Shown: positions 43,676-51,249 of the stretch, piece by piece
Layout of the letters: each line of letters starts with the position of its first letter
Numbering within the stretch: the stretch's first letter is position 1
Program-made: the position numbers and the translations under genes
Notes under the pieces: model-generated
Told to the model about the DNA's origin: nothing
Databases searched by the model: none
What the model saw: the letters and a program-made list of their open reading frames with translations, nothing else
DNA from: Synechococcus sp. UW140
GTDB taxonomy: Bacteria > Cyanobacteriota > Cyanobacteriia > PCC-6307 > Cyanobiaceae
Length of the DNA: 57,708 nt
Reading direction: 5' to 3'
NCBI GenBank assembly: GCA_945877115.1
Contig: CAMCQR010000004.1
Location: 1 to 57,708, forward strand

Positions 43676-43882
43676 CTACAGGATAGCTCTGTTCGAGCTG
43701 ACAAGCCGCTCAACCTCCCGTAGCTCGTTCGCCTTGAAGCCCAGACTGGATGCCAAGGCAACTGGACTTAGCCACATTTTGCAAGAAGCCTTATCACGAT
43801 CAACATGAACATGGGGCGGCTCGTTCGGTTCGTGACTGTAGAAATAGACCCTGTAAGGCCCGTTTCGCAGGATTGTGGGCAT
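43676..43882 (-). CDS. DUF4160 protein, candidate toxin
   Basis: A 68-residue DUF4160 protein. The family pattern is plain: MPTILRNGPYRVYFYSHEPN, then EPPHVHVDRDKASCKMWLSP, where the PHVHV motif is most conserved, and the ANELREVERLVSSN helix. DUF4160 and DUF2442 genes are usually adjacent and are suspected toxin-antitoxin partners; direct proof is lacking as far as I know. ATG 43882 has only a weak Shine-Dalgarno (AGCGAG). It lies between the attC-like repeat at 43934 and the DUF2442 gene. Confidence 0.82.
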   Translation of the reverse strand: MPTILRNGPYRVYFYSHEPNEPPHVHVDRDKASCKMWLSPVALASSLGFKANELREVERLVSSNRAIL

Positions 43883-43933
43883 CTCGCTAGAGCTATAATG
43901 CTCAAGTTTAGCCAGGATGGACTTTGTGCACAG

Positions 43934-44011
43934 CTAACGTTCCAAATCAGAAGCAGGCAGAGATTTGAACATAGAAAGAAGTCTCTGCTCCCGTCTTCCG
44001 AATCAGGATGC
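43934..44011 (-). repeat. 78-bp attC-like repeat, copy A (3' of hicB)
   Basis: It matches copy B (44672-44749) at 64 of 78 positions without gaps. In the minus direction it ends GGAACGTTAGC, and TAAC at the hicB stop lies about 100 bases before. The inside folds back: GCAGAGA pairs with TCTCTGC, extended by imperfect GAAG/CTTC arms, with unpaired bases on one arm only. It lies 20 bases after the hicB stop. Confidence 0.6.
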
Positions 44012-44031
44012 TAGCCTTCGCATCAATCAGG

Positions 44032-44244
44032 TTACGCAGCAAGCTCGATATACTGAACGGCACAAGAAGGCTCCGGTATCTCGATCCCATCCTCTCGCAA
44101 ACCATCCAGATGAAACGAGATCGCCTCACGCACTAGCTGTTCAACTTCATACACAGAATTCCCGGTTACGATACAACCAGGGAGATCTGGTACGTAGGCC
44201 GAGAGGTTTTCTCCAGCCCTCTCAATGACTACTGCGTACTTCAT
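44032..44244 (-). CDS. hicB: HicB-family antitoxin
   Basis: A 70-residue HicB antitoxin, which neutralises the HicA mRNA interferase and usually represses the operon. The partial RNase-H-like fold is seen as MKYAVVIERAGENLSAYVPD and LPGCIVTGNSVYEVEQLVRE, then AISFHLDGLREDGIEIPEP, all classic. The protein lacks a C-terminal DNA-binding domain, so it is the short form. ATG 44244 overlaps the hicA stop (ATGA). The stop codon TAA is followed by C at the start of the attC-like repeat A. Confidence 0.93.
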   Translation of the reverse strand: MKYAVVIERAGENLSAYVPDLPGCIVTGNSVYEVEQLVREAISFHLDGLREDGIEIPEPSCAVQYIELAA

Positions 44245-44441
44245 GCCTGTTCTGATCCTCTGAGTCCTGCTTGCTTCAGGATACTCATCTGAGTGCCTTT
44301 TGCAAGCTCATCGGACGGCTTGCCAGCAATCGTTACCCTTCCTGGTTTACTTGGGTGTTTAAATTGACGATGACTTCCCCTTTGCGCCACTTGAAACCAG
44401 CCATCATCTTTGATTGCTTTGAGGATTTCGGAGACTTTCAT
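44241..44441 (-). CDS. hicA: HicA-family mRNA interferase toxin
   Basis: A 66-residue HicA toxin with the double-stranded RNA-binding-like fold. MKVSEILKAIKDDGWFQVAQ leads to RGSHRQFKHPSKPGRVTIAG, where the His of GSHRQF is the catalytic residue of the family, then KPSDELAKGTQMSILKQAGL. All conserved positions are present, so an active toxin is expected. The toxin gene precedes the antitoxin gene and overlaps it by four bases. The module is bracketed by the two 78-bp repeats. Confidence 0.93.
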   Translation of the reverse strand: MKVSEILKAIKDDGWFQVAQRGSHRQFKHPSKPGRVTIAGKPSDELAKGTQMSILKQAGLRGSEQA

Positions 44442-44932
44442 CTCATTGTGTGCAGCGAAATAAAGGAGGCCCTAACCCTAGAACTGAAATAACGAAAGGA
44501 CCGGCATAGCTTCAAACATAGAAACCTTGGAGGCATTTGGAACGCCACCCTGACAATAGGAATAAGCGACACCATGCTTACGCCCATTCGATCGTCGAAA
44601 ATCACTTAGCGCAGATACCTTATGGCTTACCTCCAAATGCAGAACGGGCAACGCTTCACTCTTTTCGTAAGGCTAACGCTCCAGATCAGAAGCGGGCAGA
44701 GATCTGAGCATAGATCCAAACCTCAGCTCCCGTCTTCTGTATCTGGATGTTCGAAGCGTCTCTTCCACACAGGGCGCGTCCGTAATCCTCATTTTCATAT
44801 TCAATCCCGATGAGTATGCCGATGGCAGGATTGGTGGCTTTCCAGCAAAAACGCGTAGGTGCTTAGCTGAGGCTCTAGGGCTTGCGGTTACAGCCGACAG
44901 CTTTGCTGTCAATGGGGGGGGACTAACGACTG
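44442..44932. other. Non-coding stretch of the toxin-antitoxin island
   Basis: Apart from the attC-like copy B, this 491-base stretch has no supported gene. On the minus strand a short open run before the repeat reads CWKATNPAIGILIGIEYENE and on to DASNIQIQKTGAEVWIYAQI, which could be the tail of a lost cassette gene. A hairpin GACAGC-TTT-GCTGTC lies near 44899-44913, close to the end of the gene at 44933. Confidence 0.45.
44672..44749 (-). repeat. 78-bp attC-like repeat, copy B (5' of hicA)
   Basis: In the minus direction it runs CATCCAGATACAGAAGACGG ... to CTGATCTGGAGCGTTAGC. The arms CCAGATaCAGAAGaCGGG and CCAGATCAGAAGCGGG (complement of the other arm) pair with two extra A residues bulged on one side only, as in integron attC sites. 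GTTAGC closes the 3' end and CGAAC lies just before the 5' arm. Confidence 0.6.
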
Positions 44933-45211
44933 CTAGATATAAATGCGTGATCGACCTGTTCCGCTTAGACGATACGTGCCACCTCTAGGACCATTAAACC
45001 ACTCGGATGGTCGGTTCATTTTCGCAATCTCTTCTTTCTCCTCTGGGGTAAGATCAAGCTCTTCAACAGATACCATTTCAGGCTCCCATCCCAAGCTCTG
45101 GATTAAATAGTCGACTGCATGATCCGCCTCCTCTTGCGTACGACGGAGCCCTCCATCAGCGCCGAATCCATAACCCCAAACGACAACGCGCCAATATATG
45201 CGTCTATCCAT
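44933..45211 (-). CDS. Small protein of unknown function in the toxin-antitoxin island
   Basis: I do not recognise this 92-residue protein. It begins MDRRIYWRVVVWGYGFGADG, contains an acidic helix (VSVEELDLTPEEKEEIAKMN) and ends in GPRGGTYRLSGTGRSRIYI. The ending resembles the short GPRGG-Y-x-G-x-YI motif found at the C-terminus of various DNA- or wall-associated proteins. Codon use looks real, and its lower GC matches the island. It could be a third cassette gene (toxin, antitoxin or immunity). ATG 45211 is preceded by GAGAGGAAGC, a fair ribosome site. Confidence 0.6.
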   Translation of the reverse strand: MDRRIYWRVVVWGYGFGADGGLRRTQEEADHAVDYLIQSLGWEPEMVSVEELDLTPEEKEEIAKMNRPSEWFNGPRGGTYRLSGTGRSRIYI

Positions 45212-45844
45212 TCAAAGCTTCCTCTCTAATGCATGTGAATATAAGGACAAAGAACAATGTGCTCGTGGCATTTGTGGGCTGTCAAGGTAATTCGATTGGC
45301 CACTCATGCTCTTTGCAGTAACGAAGATCTATACGAGATCCTACGCCAACCAGGCTGGTTCACATCCTTCGAACTCTTTATTGGGTGGTTCCGAGAACCA
45401 CGCCTTGAGTATCCCCCCATTCCGTGAACTACTCTGCGGCATCGGGCTGAATATCCGCAAAATCATTGCAATGCAAGGCTAGTTGTCGAATGCCACCCAA
45501 GAATAGGCGTAGCTTGAGGGTCCGATCACCACTTGTTCGTCATGATATACAACCCAGATCGGATGCCCAGATCAGCCATGAACAGGATTGAAGGCCAGGG
45601 TTAGCAGTTTGACTAATCTGATCCTTCGAACACCCCAACCCAGGGATCGAGGTAGGCAAGCGCCGCCTGGGTGAGGCTGTTCAGGGTTGGACCATCAACA
45701 TGCCGCACTGATCCGAGAAAGGCGAATCTGCAAACTGCTCTGCATTCCGCCAGTGGCGTTCGGCCCGCTCGATCCATTCCGTCACCACCGGATTACGCAC
45801 CGGGGTGACCTGAATCGCGATCAGGCCAGGCCCGCTGTTTGGTC
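45212..45844. other. 633-base stretch with no supported gene
   Basis: Only short broken frames are present. On the minus strand, HPIWVVYHDEQVVIGPSSYA and YSWVAFDN before a TAG (about 45490-45575) looks like the tail of a decayed gene, not identified. The stretch has intermediate GC and is probably the degraded left part of the toxin-antitoxin island. GTTAGC on the plus strand near 45599 has no obvious hairpin with it. Confidence 0.5.
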
Positions 45845-48709
45845 TCAGCGAGGGGTGCTGGGGCCGCAGGTTGATTCAGCCGGCTGGCTGCTCCAGTCCA
45901 GCGGCGAGGACGGCAGATCGCGGGTAACACGCTGCAACTGCCGAGTTTCGAGCGCCAGCACCCGGCGGGCGAAGTCGGGATCGCGCTCCAGGGTGGCGTC
46001 GAAGCAATCCACCGGCACGGCCAACACCCTGGTGCCGGCCGTTTCGGCCACGATCGTGTTCTCGGAATTGCTGTGGGTGAGCACCTCCAGTTCGTCGAGC
46101 ACCTGCCCGGCTCGCAGGGCACGAAAGTGCAGCTGATCACCGCTGCGATGTTCGACCCGGGCCTGCCCTTCGATCAGCAGCAACAGCTCGCGGCAGGAGT
46201 CGCCCGCTGCGGTGATGGCCTCCCCCGCCGCAAAGCTACGGATCTCGGCGTGATCGGCCAGTAGATCCAGGGTGTCCGTCCAGGTGCGGTGGAAGAAATC
46301 ACTGGTGGCGAGCACCACCCGTTTCTCGAACTCCGGCAGGGCCGCCAGCGCCAGCGGTGGCTTCAGCGTCAGGAGTTGCTCGGCCGTCGTCCGCACCCAA
46401 GCGGGCCGGCCTACGGCGGCCCATTCAGTCGTCAACGAACGGCCCCGCTGCCAATCGAGGCTGGTGATGAGCACCACGGCGGCGGTGGCCGCGATCGGGT
46501 CCGGGTCCTGGACCAGCCGCTCCAGCTGCTGCAGGGTCGTCGCGACCGGCAGGTCGGCCGCGGGCTGGGCCCCAGCCCGATCGCCGGCCCGCAGGCGGTC
46601 GATCAGCGCGGCGGGGAGCTTGGTCCGCCAGCGCTCCTGCTCCAGCAGCTCCGGCAGCGATGGTGGTGCCGCGACGCTCAGCCGTTCCAGCAGCTCCTGC
46701 ACCTCGTCTGCAGATCCCAGCTGAACCAGGCACTCAAGGATGGCGCTCAGGCACAGCTCCTGGCGCAGCCGCAACCGGTCTGTAAGTAGGGCGACCGGGG
46801 CGGGCTGGTGCCGTAGCATCAGATCCCTCAGGCTGTGGGCAGCGAGGCTCAAGTCATCGAGCCGATCCAGCAGCATCGCGGCACGGCGATGGGCCGCTTC
46901 GGCGGGAGATGCGGCCTCCAGGATGCGGGCTTCCTCCTGGGCGCTGATCGAGTACTGGCTGCCGATTGAATCGAGCAGTGCCGCATCGTCACCTTTGCCG
47001 TCGCCGTCGGCTCCGATCCGGCTCTGCAGACGCAGCAGCCGTTCGAGCGAGCGGCGGTAGCCGCTGAGGCGCACCTGGTCTTCCAGGCTGCGGCGCTGGT
47101 CGGGATCGAGCAGCGTCGGATCCTCCACGCCCAGTTCATCGAGCAGCTGGCGATGTTCGTCGTCGGAGATGCCGAGTTCCTGGCGCATACGCCGCAGCAC
47201 CTCGAGGCTGCTGGAGACGTTCACATAGCCCTCGGCCAGGGCATCGCGCACCACCCCCTTGTAGGCCTCATGCCGCTGCTCGCTCCCGAAGCCGGGCAGG
47301 ATGCGGGCCAGAACGTACACCTCGTCGGTGTTCAGATCGTCGAGGCTGCGGCCCTCCAGAAAGCGACCCACATCAAGCCCCAGCTTCTGGAGCTGGCGGC
47401 GGAAGCGCTCGGCCAGATTCTCGCGGCCATAGAGGGCAGGACTGCGGTGCCAGTTGCGCACCAGCCAGAGGGAGCTGGTGGCGACCAGGGCCATGTCGAA
47501 CAGGTACTGCACCCAGGCTGGCGCCAACTGCAGCAGGGGTCTGCCTGCGAACAGGAAGAAGAAGTTGAATACCAAAAAGGTGGCTGCCAGAAAGACCCGG
47601 TGGCGGATCAAGAGGCGATCGGGCTCCGCCCCAGCGCGGCGCACGCGGCGCTGCATCCAGGCTTCGACCGTCCTGCCGGCCAGCCAGCCCAGCCAGCTGA
47701 ACAGCCCAAGCAGCAGCGGCACGACCACCAGCCGCGGGATGTTGATGGCCTGGCCGAACAGGTACAACCCGGGGCTGAGCAGGGTTGCCAGCTGATCCGG
47801 CTGGCGGGCCCAGGCGCCGGAGAAGTAGTAGTCCCAGTTGCCGGCATAGAGGTAGTAGTAAAGGAAATAGCCCACCACCAGGCCGACATAGGCATAGCGC
47901 TCGAAGGCAAAGGAGGGTTGCTCCAGCCGTGCCCAGTACATGCGTTCGGCATCGATGTCGATGCAGGGTTGCTGGCAGGCCACGCAGGCGCTCTGCTCCT
48001 CGCCATTGGCATCGACGGTGCGGCACATCGACTGGGTGATCGTGGTCGGGCTCATCGGGGCGGAGCTGCCCAGCAGTGACGTCGGTGTCGAGTAGACCGA
48101 CTGCACCGGCGCCATCGGGCAGAAGTACTGACACCAGGCCTTGCCGCCGTACAGCCAGCCAACCGTGACCGCGGCGACGATCGTGAACAGCAGCCAGCCC
48201 GCCAGCACGAGCCGGTCGGCATTGAAGAACAAAATCCGGCCGCAGAGGCCGGCATAAAGCCAGCCGAACTGCAGGAAGGGGTAGTGCTTGGCCAGCCAGG
48301 AATCGGGGGGAACCCTCGCCAGCTGGTGGCGGATCTCGCCGGTCTTCGGGTTGCGTTTGGCGGTTTGGCGCTGGCGGCCCAGGGCGCGGGGAATCTGGGA
48401 AAGGAACGAGAGCGGACAGATGCGCCGCCAGAGTTCATGGCCGAAGACCAGCAGAATAAAAATCCCCGCCGGCACGACCGCTCCCCAGAAGATCGTGGTG
48501 CCTAGTGGATAGGCAGATTCGACCAGGCAGCGGCCCTGCACCGCCACGCACTGATCGGCTAATCGCAGTGGACTCCAGGGGTGATCCGGGCTCGTGAAGC
48601 GGGCCGTGAACGGATCGAAGAACAGCGAAGCGATGATCAGTAGCCAACCTGTGGTGAGCAGCCATCGCACCCAGTGCATGCGGATTTCGCTGACACGGGA
48701 GCCGGCCAT
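45845..48709 (-). CDS. Membrane polyferredoxin with C-terminal cyclic-nucleotide-binding-like domain
   Basis: A 954-residue fusion. Residues 1-420 are membrane-bound with about eight helices and NapH/CcoG-like cluster motifs: ICPLSF (Cys98), WCQYFCPMAP (Cys193, Cys197), then Cys229, and ACVACQQPC (Cys242, 245, 249). A lumenal loop holds Cys54 and Cys61. Residues about 430-800 are soluble and helical (GFGSEQRHEAYKGVVRDALA, LGISDDEHRQLLDELGVEDP), HEAT-like in feel. Residues about 815-940 form a cNMP-binding-type barrel, FAAGEAITAAGDSCRELLLL, but the phosphate cassette GQVLDELEVLTHSNSENTI lacks the usual Arg, so it may not bind cAMP. It probably couples electron transfer to a regulatory signal. 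Confidence 0.8.
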   Translation of the reverse strand: MAGSRVSEIRMHWVRWLLTTGWLLIIASLFFDPFTARFTSPDHPWSPLRLADQCVAVQGRCLVESAYPLGTTIFWGAVVPAGIFILLVFGHELWRRICPLSFLSQIPRALGRQRQTAKRNPKTGEIRHQLARVPPDSWLAKHYPFLQFGWLYAGLCGRILFFNADRLVLAGWLLFTIVAAVTVGWLYGGKAWCQYFCPMAPVQSVYSTPTSLLGSSAPMSPTTITQSMCRTVDANGEEQSACVACQQPCIDIDAERMYWARLEQPSFAFERYAYVGLVVGYFLYYYLYAGNWDYYFSGAWARQPDQLATLLSPGLYLFGQAINIPRLVVVPLLLGLFSWLGWLAGRTVEAWMQRRVRRAGAEPDRLLIRHRVFLAATFLVFNFFFLFAGRPLLQLAPAWVQYLFDMALVATSSLWLVRNWHRSPALYGRENLAERFRRQLQKLGLDVGRFLEGRSLDDLNTDEVYVLARILPGFGSEQRHEAYKGVVRDALAEGYVNVSSSLEVLRRMRQELGISDDEHRQLLDELGVEDPTLLDPDQRRSLEDQVRLSGYRRSLERLLRLQSRIGADGDGKGDDAALLDSIGSQYSISAQEEARILEAASPAEAAHRRAAMLLDRLDDLSLAAHSLRDLMLRHQPAPVALLTDRLRLRQELCLSAILECLVQLGSADEVQELLERLSVAAPPSLPELLEQERWRTKLPAALIDRLRAGDRAGAQPAADLPVATTLQQLERLVQDPDPIAATAAVVLITSLDWQRGRSLTTEWAAVGRPAWVRTTAEQLLTLKPPLALAALPEFEKRVVLATSDFFHRTWTDTLDLLADHAEIRSFAAGEAITAAGDSCRELLLLIEGQARVEHRSGDQLHFRALRAGQVLDELEVLTHSNSENTIVAETAGTRVLAVPVDCFDATLERDPDFARRVLALETRQLQRVTRDLPSSPLDWSSQPAESTCGPSTPR

Positions 48710-48800
48710 CTTCAGCTATGGGAACGATGGCGAAAGCTAACCAGCCCGATCGGCCGCTGGCCAGCAACGTTCGGCCAGCGGCCAGTAGTTGCCCCAGCGT

Positions 48801-50066
48801 TCAGGCCAACGGCCGCCCCTTCCAGGTCCAGCCGCGACCGCTGAGGGTGCGCCACACCGACACCGGGCCGATCGCGGCCACCACCAGCCCACCGGCTCCC
48901 ATCAACCACCAGAAGGTGAGCGGCACCTGGAACTGGCGGCGGATCCATAGGCGCAGCACCAGCTGCAGGCCGATGCCCGCCAAGGCCAGGGTCAGGGCGC
49001 TCAGCAGCAGCAGCAGCCGCAGCCGCAGGCCGGGCAGCCCCGCGGCGAACTCCACGGCGGCGAGCCCCACTGCGGCAAGCCCCGCAGCCGGTGCCAACAA
49101 CCAGGGGCCGCTGAACATCAGCAGCACCACAGACGAGGCCGCCAGGGCCCTGGCCACATCGCCGTCGAGGCCCAGCAGCCAGTTCTTGGTCCAGCCCTCC
49201 CAGAGGGAGGCGAAATCGCTGTACATGCGCAGCTCGAGGGCATCCAGCCCCAGCAGGTAGCGCAGGCGATAGCCGTCCTGCTTGATCCGCCGCGCCAAGG
49301 CCAGGTCCTCCACCACCTCCGCCGCCAGGGCCCGGTGGCCGCCGATCGCCGCGTAGGCACTGCGGCGAAACAACATGAACGGCCCGGCGGCAAACGCCAC
49401 CGCACTGGCGGGATCATTGGCGGCCTCGATCGGAAAGCCCAGCCCCAGCAGGCTGGCCATGATCGGTTGCACCAGCCATTCCGCCAGGCAGCCGCAGCTC
49501 AGCCGCGGCGCCAGGCTGAACAGGTCCGCTCCATCAGCAGTCGCCTGGGTCAGGGCGCGCCGCAGGGTGGCCGGCTGCAGGCGCACATCGGCATCGACGA
49601 ACAGCACCCATTCGCTCTCCACCTGCTCCATGGCGCGGCTGCAGGCCCAGTTCTTGCCCACCCAGCGTTCGCCCACAGGCCGGGGCCCGGCATCCAGCAG
49701 CGAGAAGCGGGGCTCCTTGGCACCGCAAGCTCCTGCCGCCGCCCGGGCGATCGCCACCGTGGCATCGCTGGAGCCATCGTCCACCAGCAGCACCCGCCAG
49801 TCGCCGCAGGGGTCCTCGCTGCCCAGCAAGCTGGTGAGACAGGCGGCGATGTTGGCCGCTTCGTTGTAGGCGGGCACCACCACCGTGAGCGAGGTGCTGG
49901 CTAGGGCCACGGAAGCGGACGCATCAGAACCGGACTCCTGCTGATTCGCAAGCCTGGGCGCCCGCGCAAACACCCGCGCCAGGCCGGCGATCAAGATCAC
50001 CAGGCCAAGGGCGGCAGCGGCGGCCAGCGAAAGCAGCGCCCAGGCGAGGGCCGTAGCCGGATCCAT
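48801..50066 (-). CDS. Family 2 glycosyltransferase, membrane-associated
   Basis: A 421-residue GT2 enzyme. One N-terminal helix (about residues 5-30) precedes the GT-A domain: TVVVPAYNEAANIAACLTSL, VLLVDDGSSDATVAIARAAA, the DxD-like VLFVDADVRLQP and the acceptor segment AEVVEDLALARRIKQDGYRL with the ED catalytic pair. Three to four helices follow. The layout matches HpnB-type (hopanoid-associated) and CruC/CruG-like carotenoid glycosyltransferases; I cannot decide between lipid acceptors. It ends near the start of the polyferredoxin gene on the same strand (91 bases), so the two may be co-transcribed. Confidence 0.85.
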   Translation of the reverse strand: MDPATALAWALLSLAAAAALGLVILIAGLARVFARAPRLANQQESGSDASASVALASTSLTVVVPAYNEAANIAACLTSLLGSEDPCGDWRVLLVDDGSSDATVAIARAAAGACGAKEPRFSLLDAGPRPVGERWVGKNWACSRAMEQVESEWVLFVDADVRLQPATLRRALTQATADGADLFSLAPRLSCGCLAEWLVQPIMASLLGLGFPIEAANDPASAVAFAAGPFMLFRRSAYAAIGGHRALAAEVVEDLALARRIKQDGYRLRYLLGLDALELRMYSDFASLWEGWTKNWLLGLDGDVARALAASSVVLLMFSGPWLLAPAAGLAAVGLAAVEFAAGLPGLRLRLLLLLSALTLALAGIGLQLVLRLWIRRQFQVPLTFWWLMGAGGLVVAAIGPVSVWRTLSGRGWTWKGRPLA

Positions 50067-50404
50067 GGCCGTAGCCCCAGCATCGTTTTGCCCATAGTGG
50101 CCTGGCTGGTTGCAGGCGCGCGATCAGGGTCTTCCTGTGCCTGACTGGCGCCACCTTGACGGCGGCATGATTCCCGTTTACGCCTGGTGCTTTGGCCTTG
50201 CGTTTCAGTGAGGACGATCGTCACAATCCGCCAGAATGTCTAGCACTACTTGGAGAGGCGTGGAGCGCCCAATCACTACGACCCCAACGTGAGCAACGAT
50301 CAGAAATAAAAACCTGCGCTGATGCGTCAAGGGGCCCCAAACGGGTAAAGTAAATAGATTCATACCTAGTCACCTCAACCATAGATTTTGGAGACTTATC
50401 CCGC
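50067..50404. other. Divergent promoter region, no gene seen
   Basis: The 338 bases between the GT2 and SDR genes hold no supported frame. The right half turns AT-rich (AGTAAATAGATTCATACC, near 50346), suggesting the promoter of the SDR-glucosidase cassette and marking the edge of a segment with different composition. Confidence 0.45.
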
Positions 50405-51216
50405 ATGCATGGCAAAGGATTGGTCGGTAAATCCGCCTTGGTTACAGGGGCGAGTTCGGGTATTGGCCAAGCGATCGCCATTCGATTGGCGCAGGAAGGC
50501 TGCAACGTAGCCATCAACTATAGAAAAGATGGGGACGAAGCAGGGCAAACGAGGGCTGTTGCACTGCAGAAGGCGGCGGAATCGGGGCATTCCGATGTAC
50601 AGGTTCGTCTCATTCAAGGCGATGCGGCGAACGAAAACGACATCATTCGAGTCGTGAACGATGTGACGGGTACCTTTGGCGGCCTGGATATTCTGGTTAA
50701 CAACGCTGGTATTCAATCAGAACATCCCTCCCATGACATCCCAGCAGATCAGTTCGATCGGGTGATTGCAGTCAACTTGCGTGGAGCTTATCTCTACAGC
50801 CGCGAAACCATCAAACACCTGCTGGAAAAAGCTCGTCCCGGTGTGATTATCAATGTTTCCAGCGTCCATGAAATGATTCCGCGGCCCCTGTATCTCAGTT
50901 ACTCGATTAGTAAAGCCGGCATGGGCAGCCTGACAAAGACTTTGGCTCTAGAGTATGCCAACCGTGGCATTCGCGTTAACGCCATAGCCCCCGGCGCCAC
51001 CGTCACACCGATCAATGAAGCATGGACTGGGGATCAAGCCAAGAAGGTCCTTGTCGAGAGCTACATCCCCATGGGGCGGGCCGGCACGGTAAACGAGATG
51101 GCGGCAGCGGTGGTCTTTTTGGCATCGGACGAAGCTGCATACATCACGGCCAAACTCTGTTCATTGATGGTGGGCTGACCCTCTATGCGGACTTTCGCGA
51201 AGCTTGGTCAGCCTGA
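50405..51216 (+). CDS. SDR-family glucose 1-dehydrogenase, frameshifted near the end
   Basis: A short-chain dehydrogenase of the glucose 1-dehydrogenase type, expected to oxidise glucose to gluconolactone with NAD(P). TGASSGIG is at 14-21, NNAG at 99-102, and the active site is Ser152/153 with Tyr166 and Lys170 (YSISK). The frame as read stops at 51178 after AYITAKLCSLMVG. Adding one G at about 51147-51150 restores the canonical end AYITGQTLFIDGGLTLYADF, finishing at 51216. So a one-base deletion has removed the last 20 or so residues, which help form the dimer, or the sequence has an error. The gene leads a three-gene cassette with the glucosidase (33 bases on) and the lactonase. Confidence 0.85.
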
Positions 51217-51249
51217 GTAGTAGCATTAATTTAATTTCCTATTCAAACA

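Noticed and set aside
47153-48079. 308-codon plus-strand frame
   Set aside because: Antisense to the polyferredoxin's membrane part.
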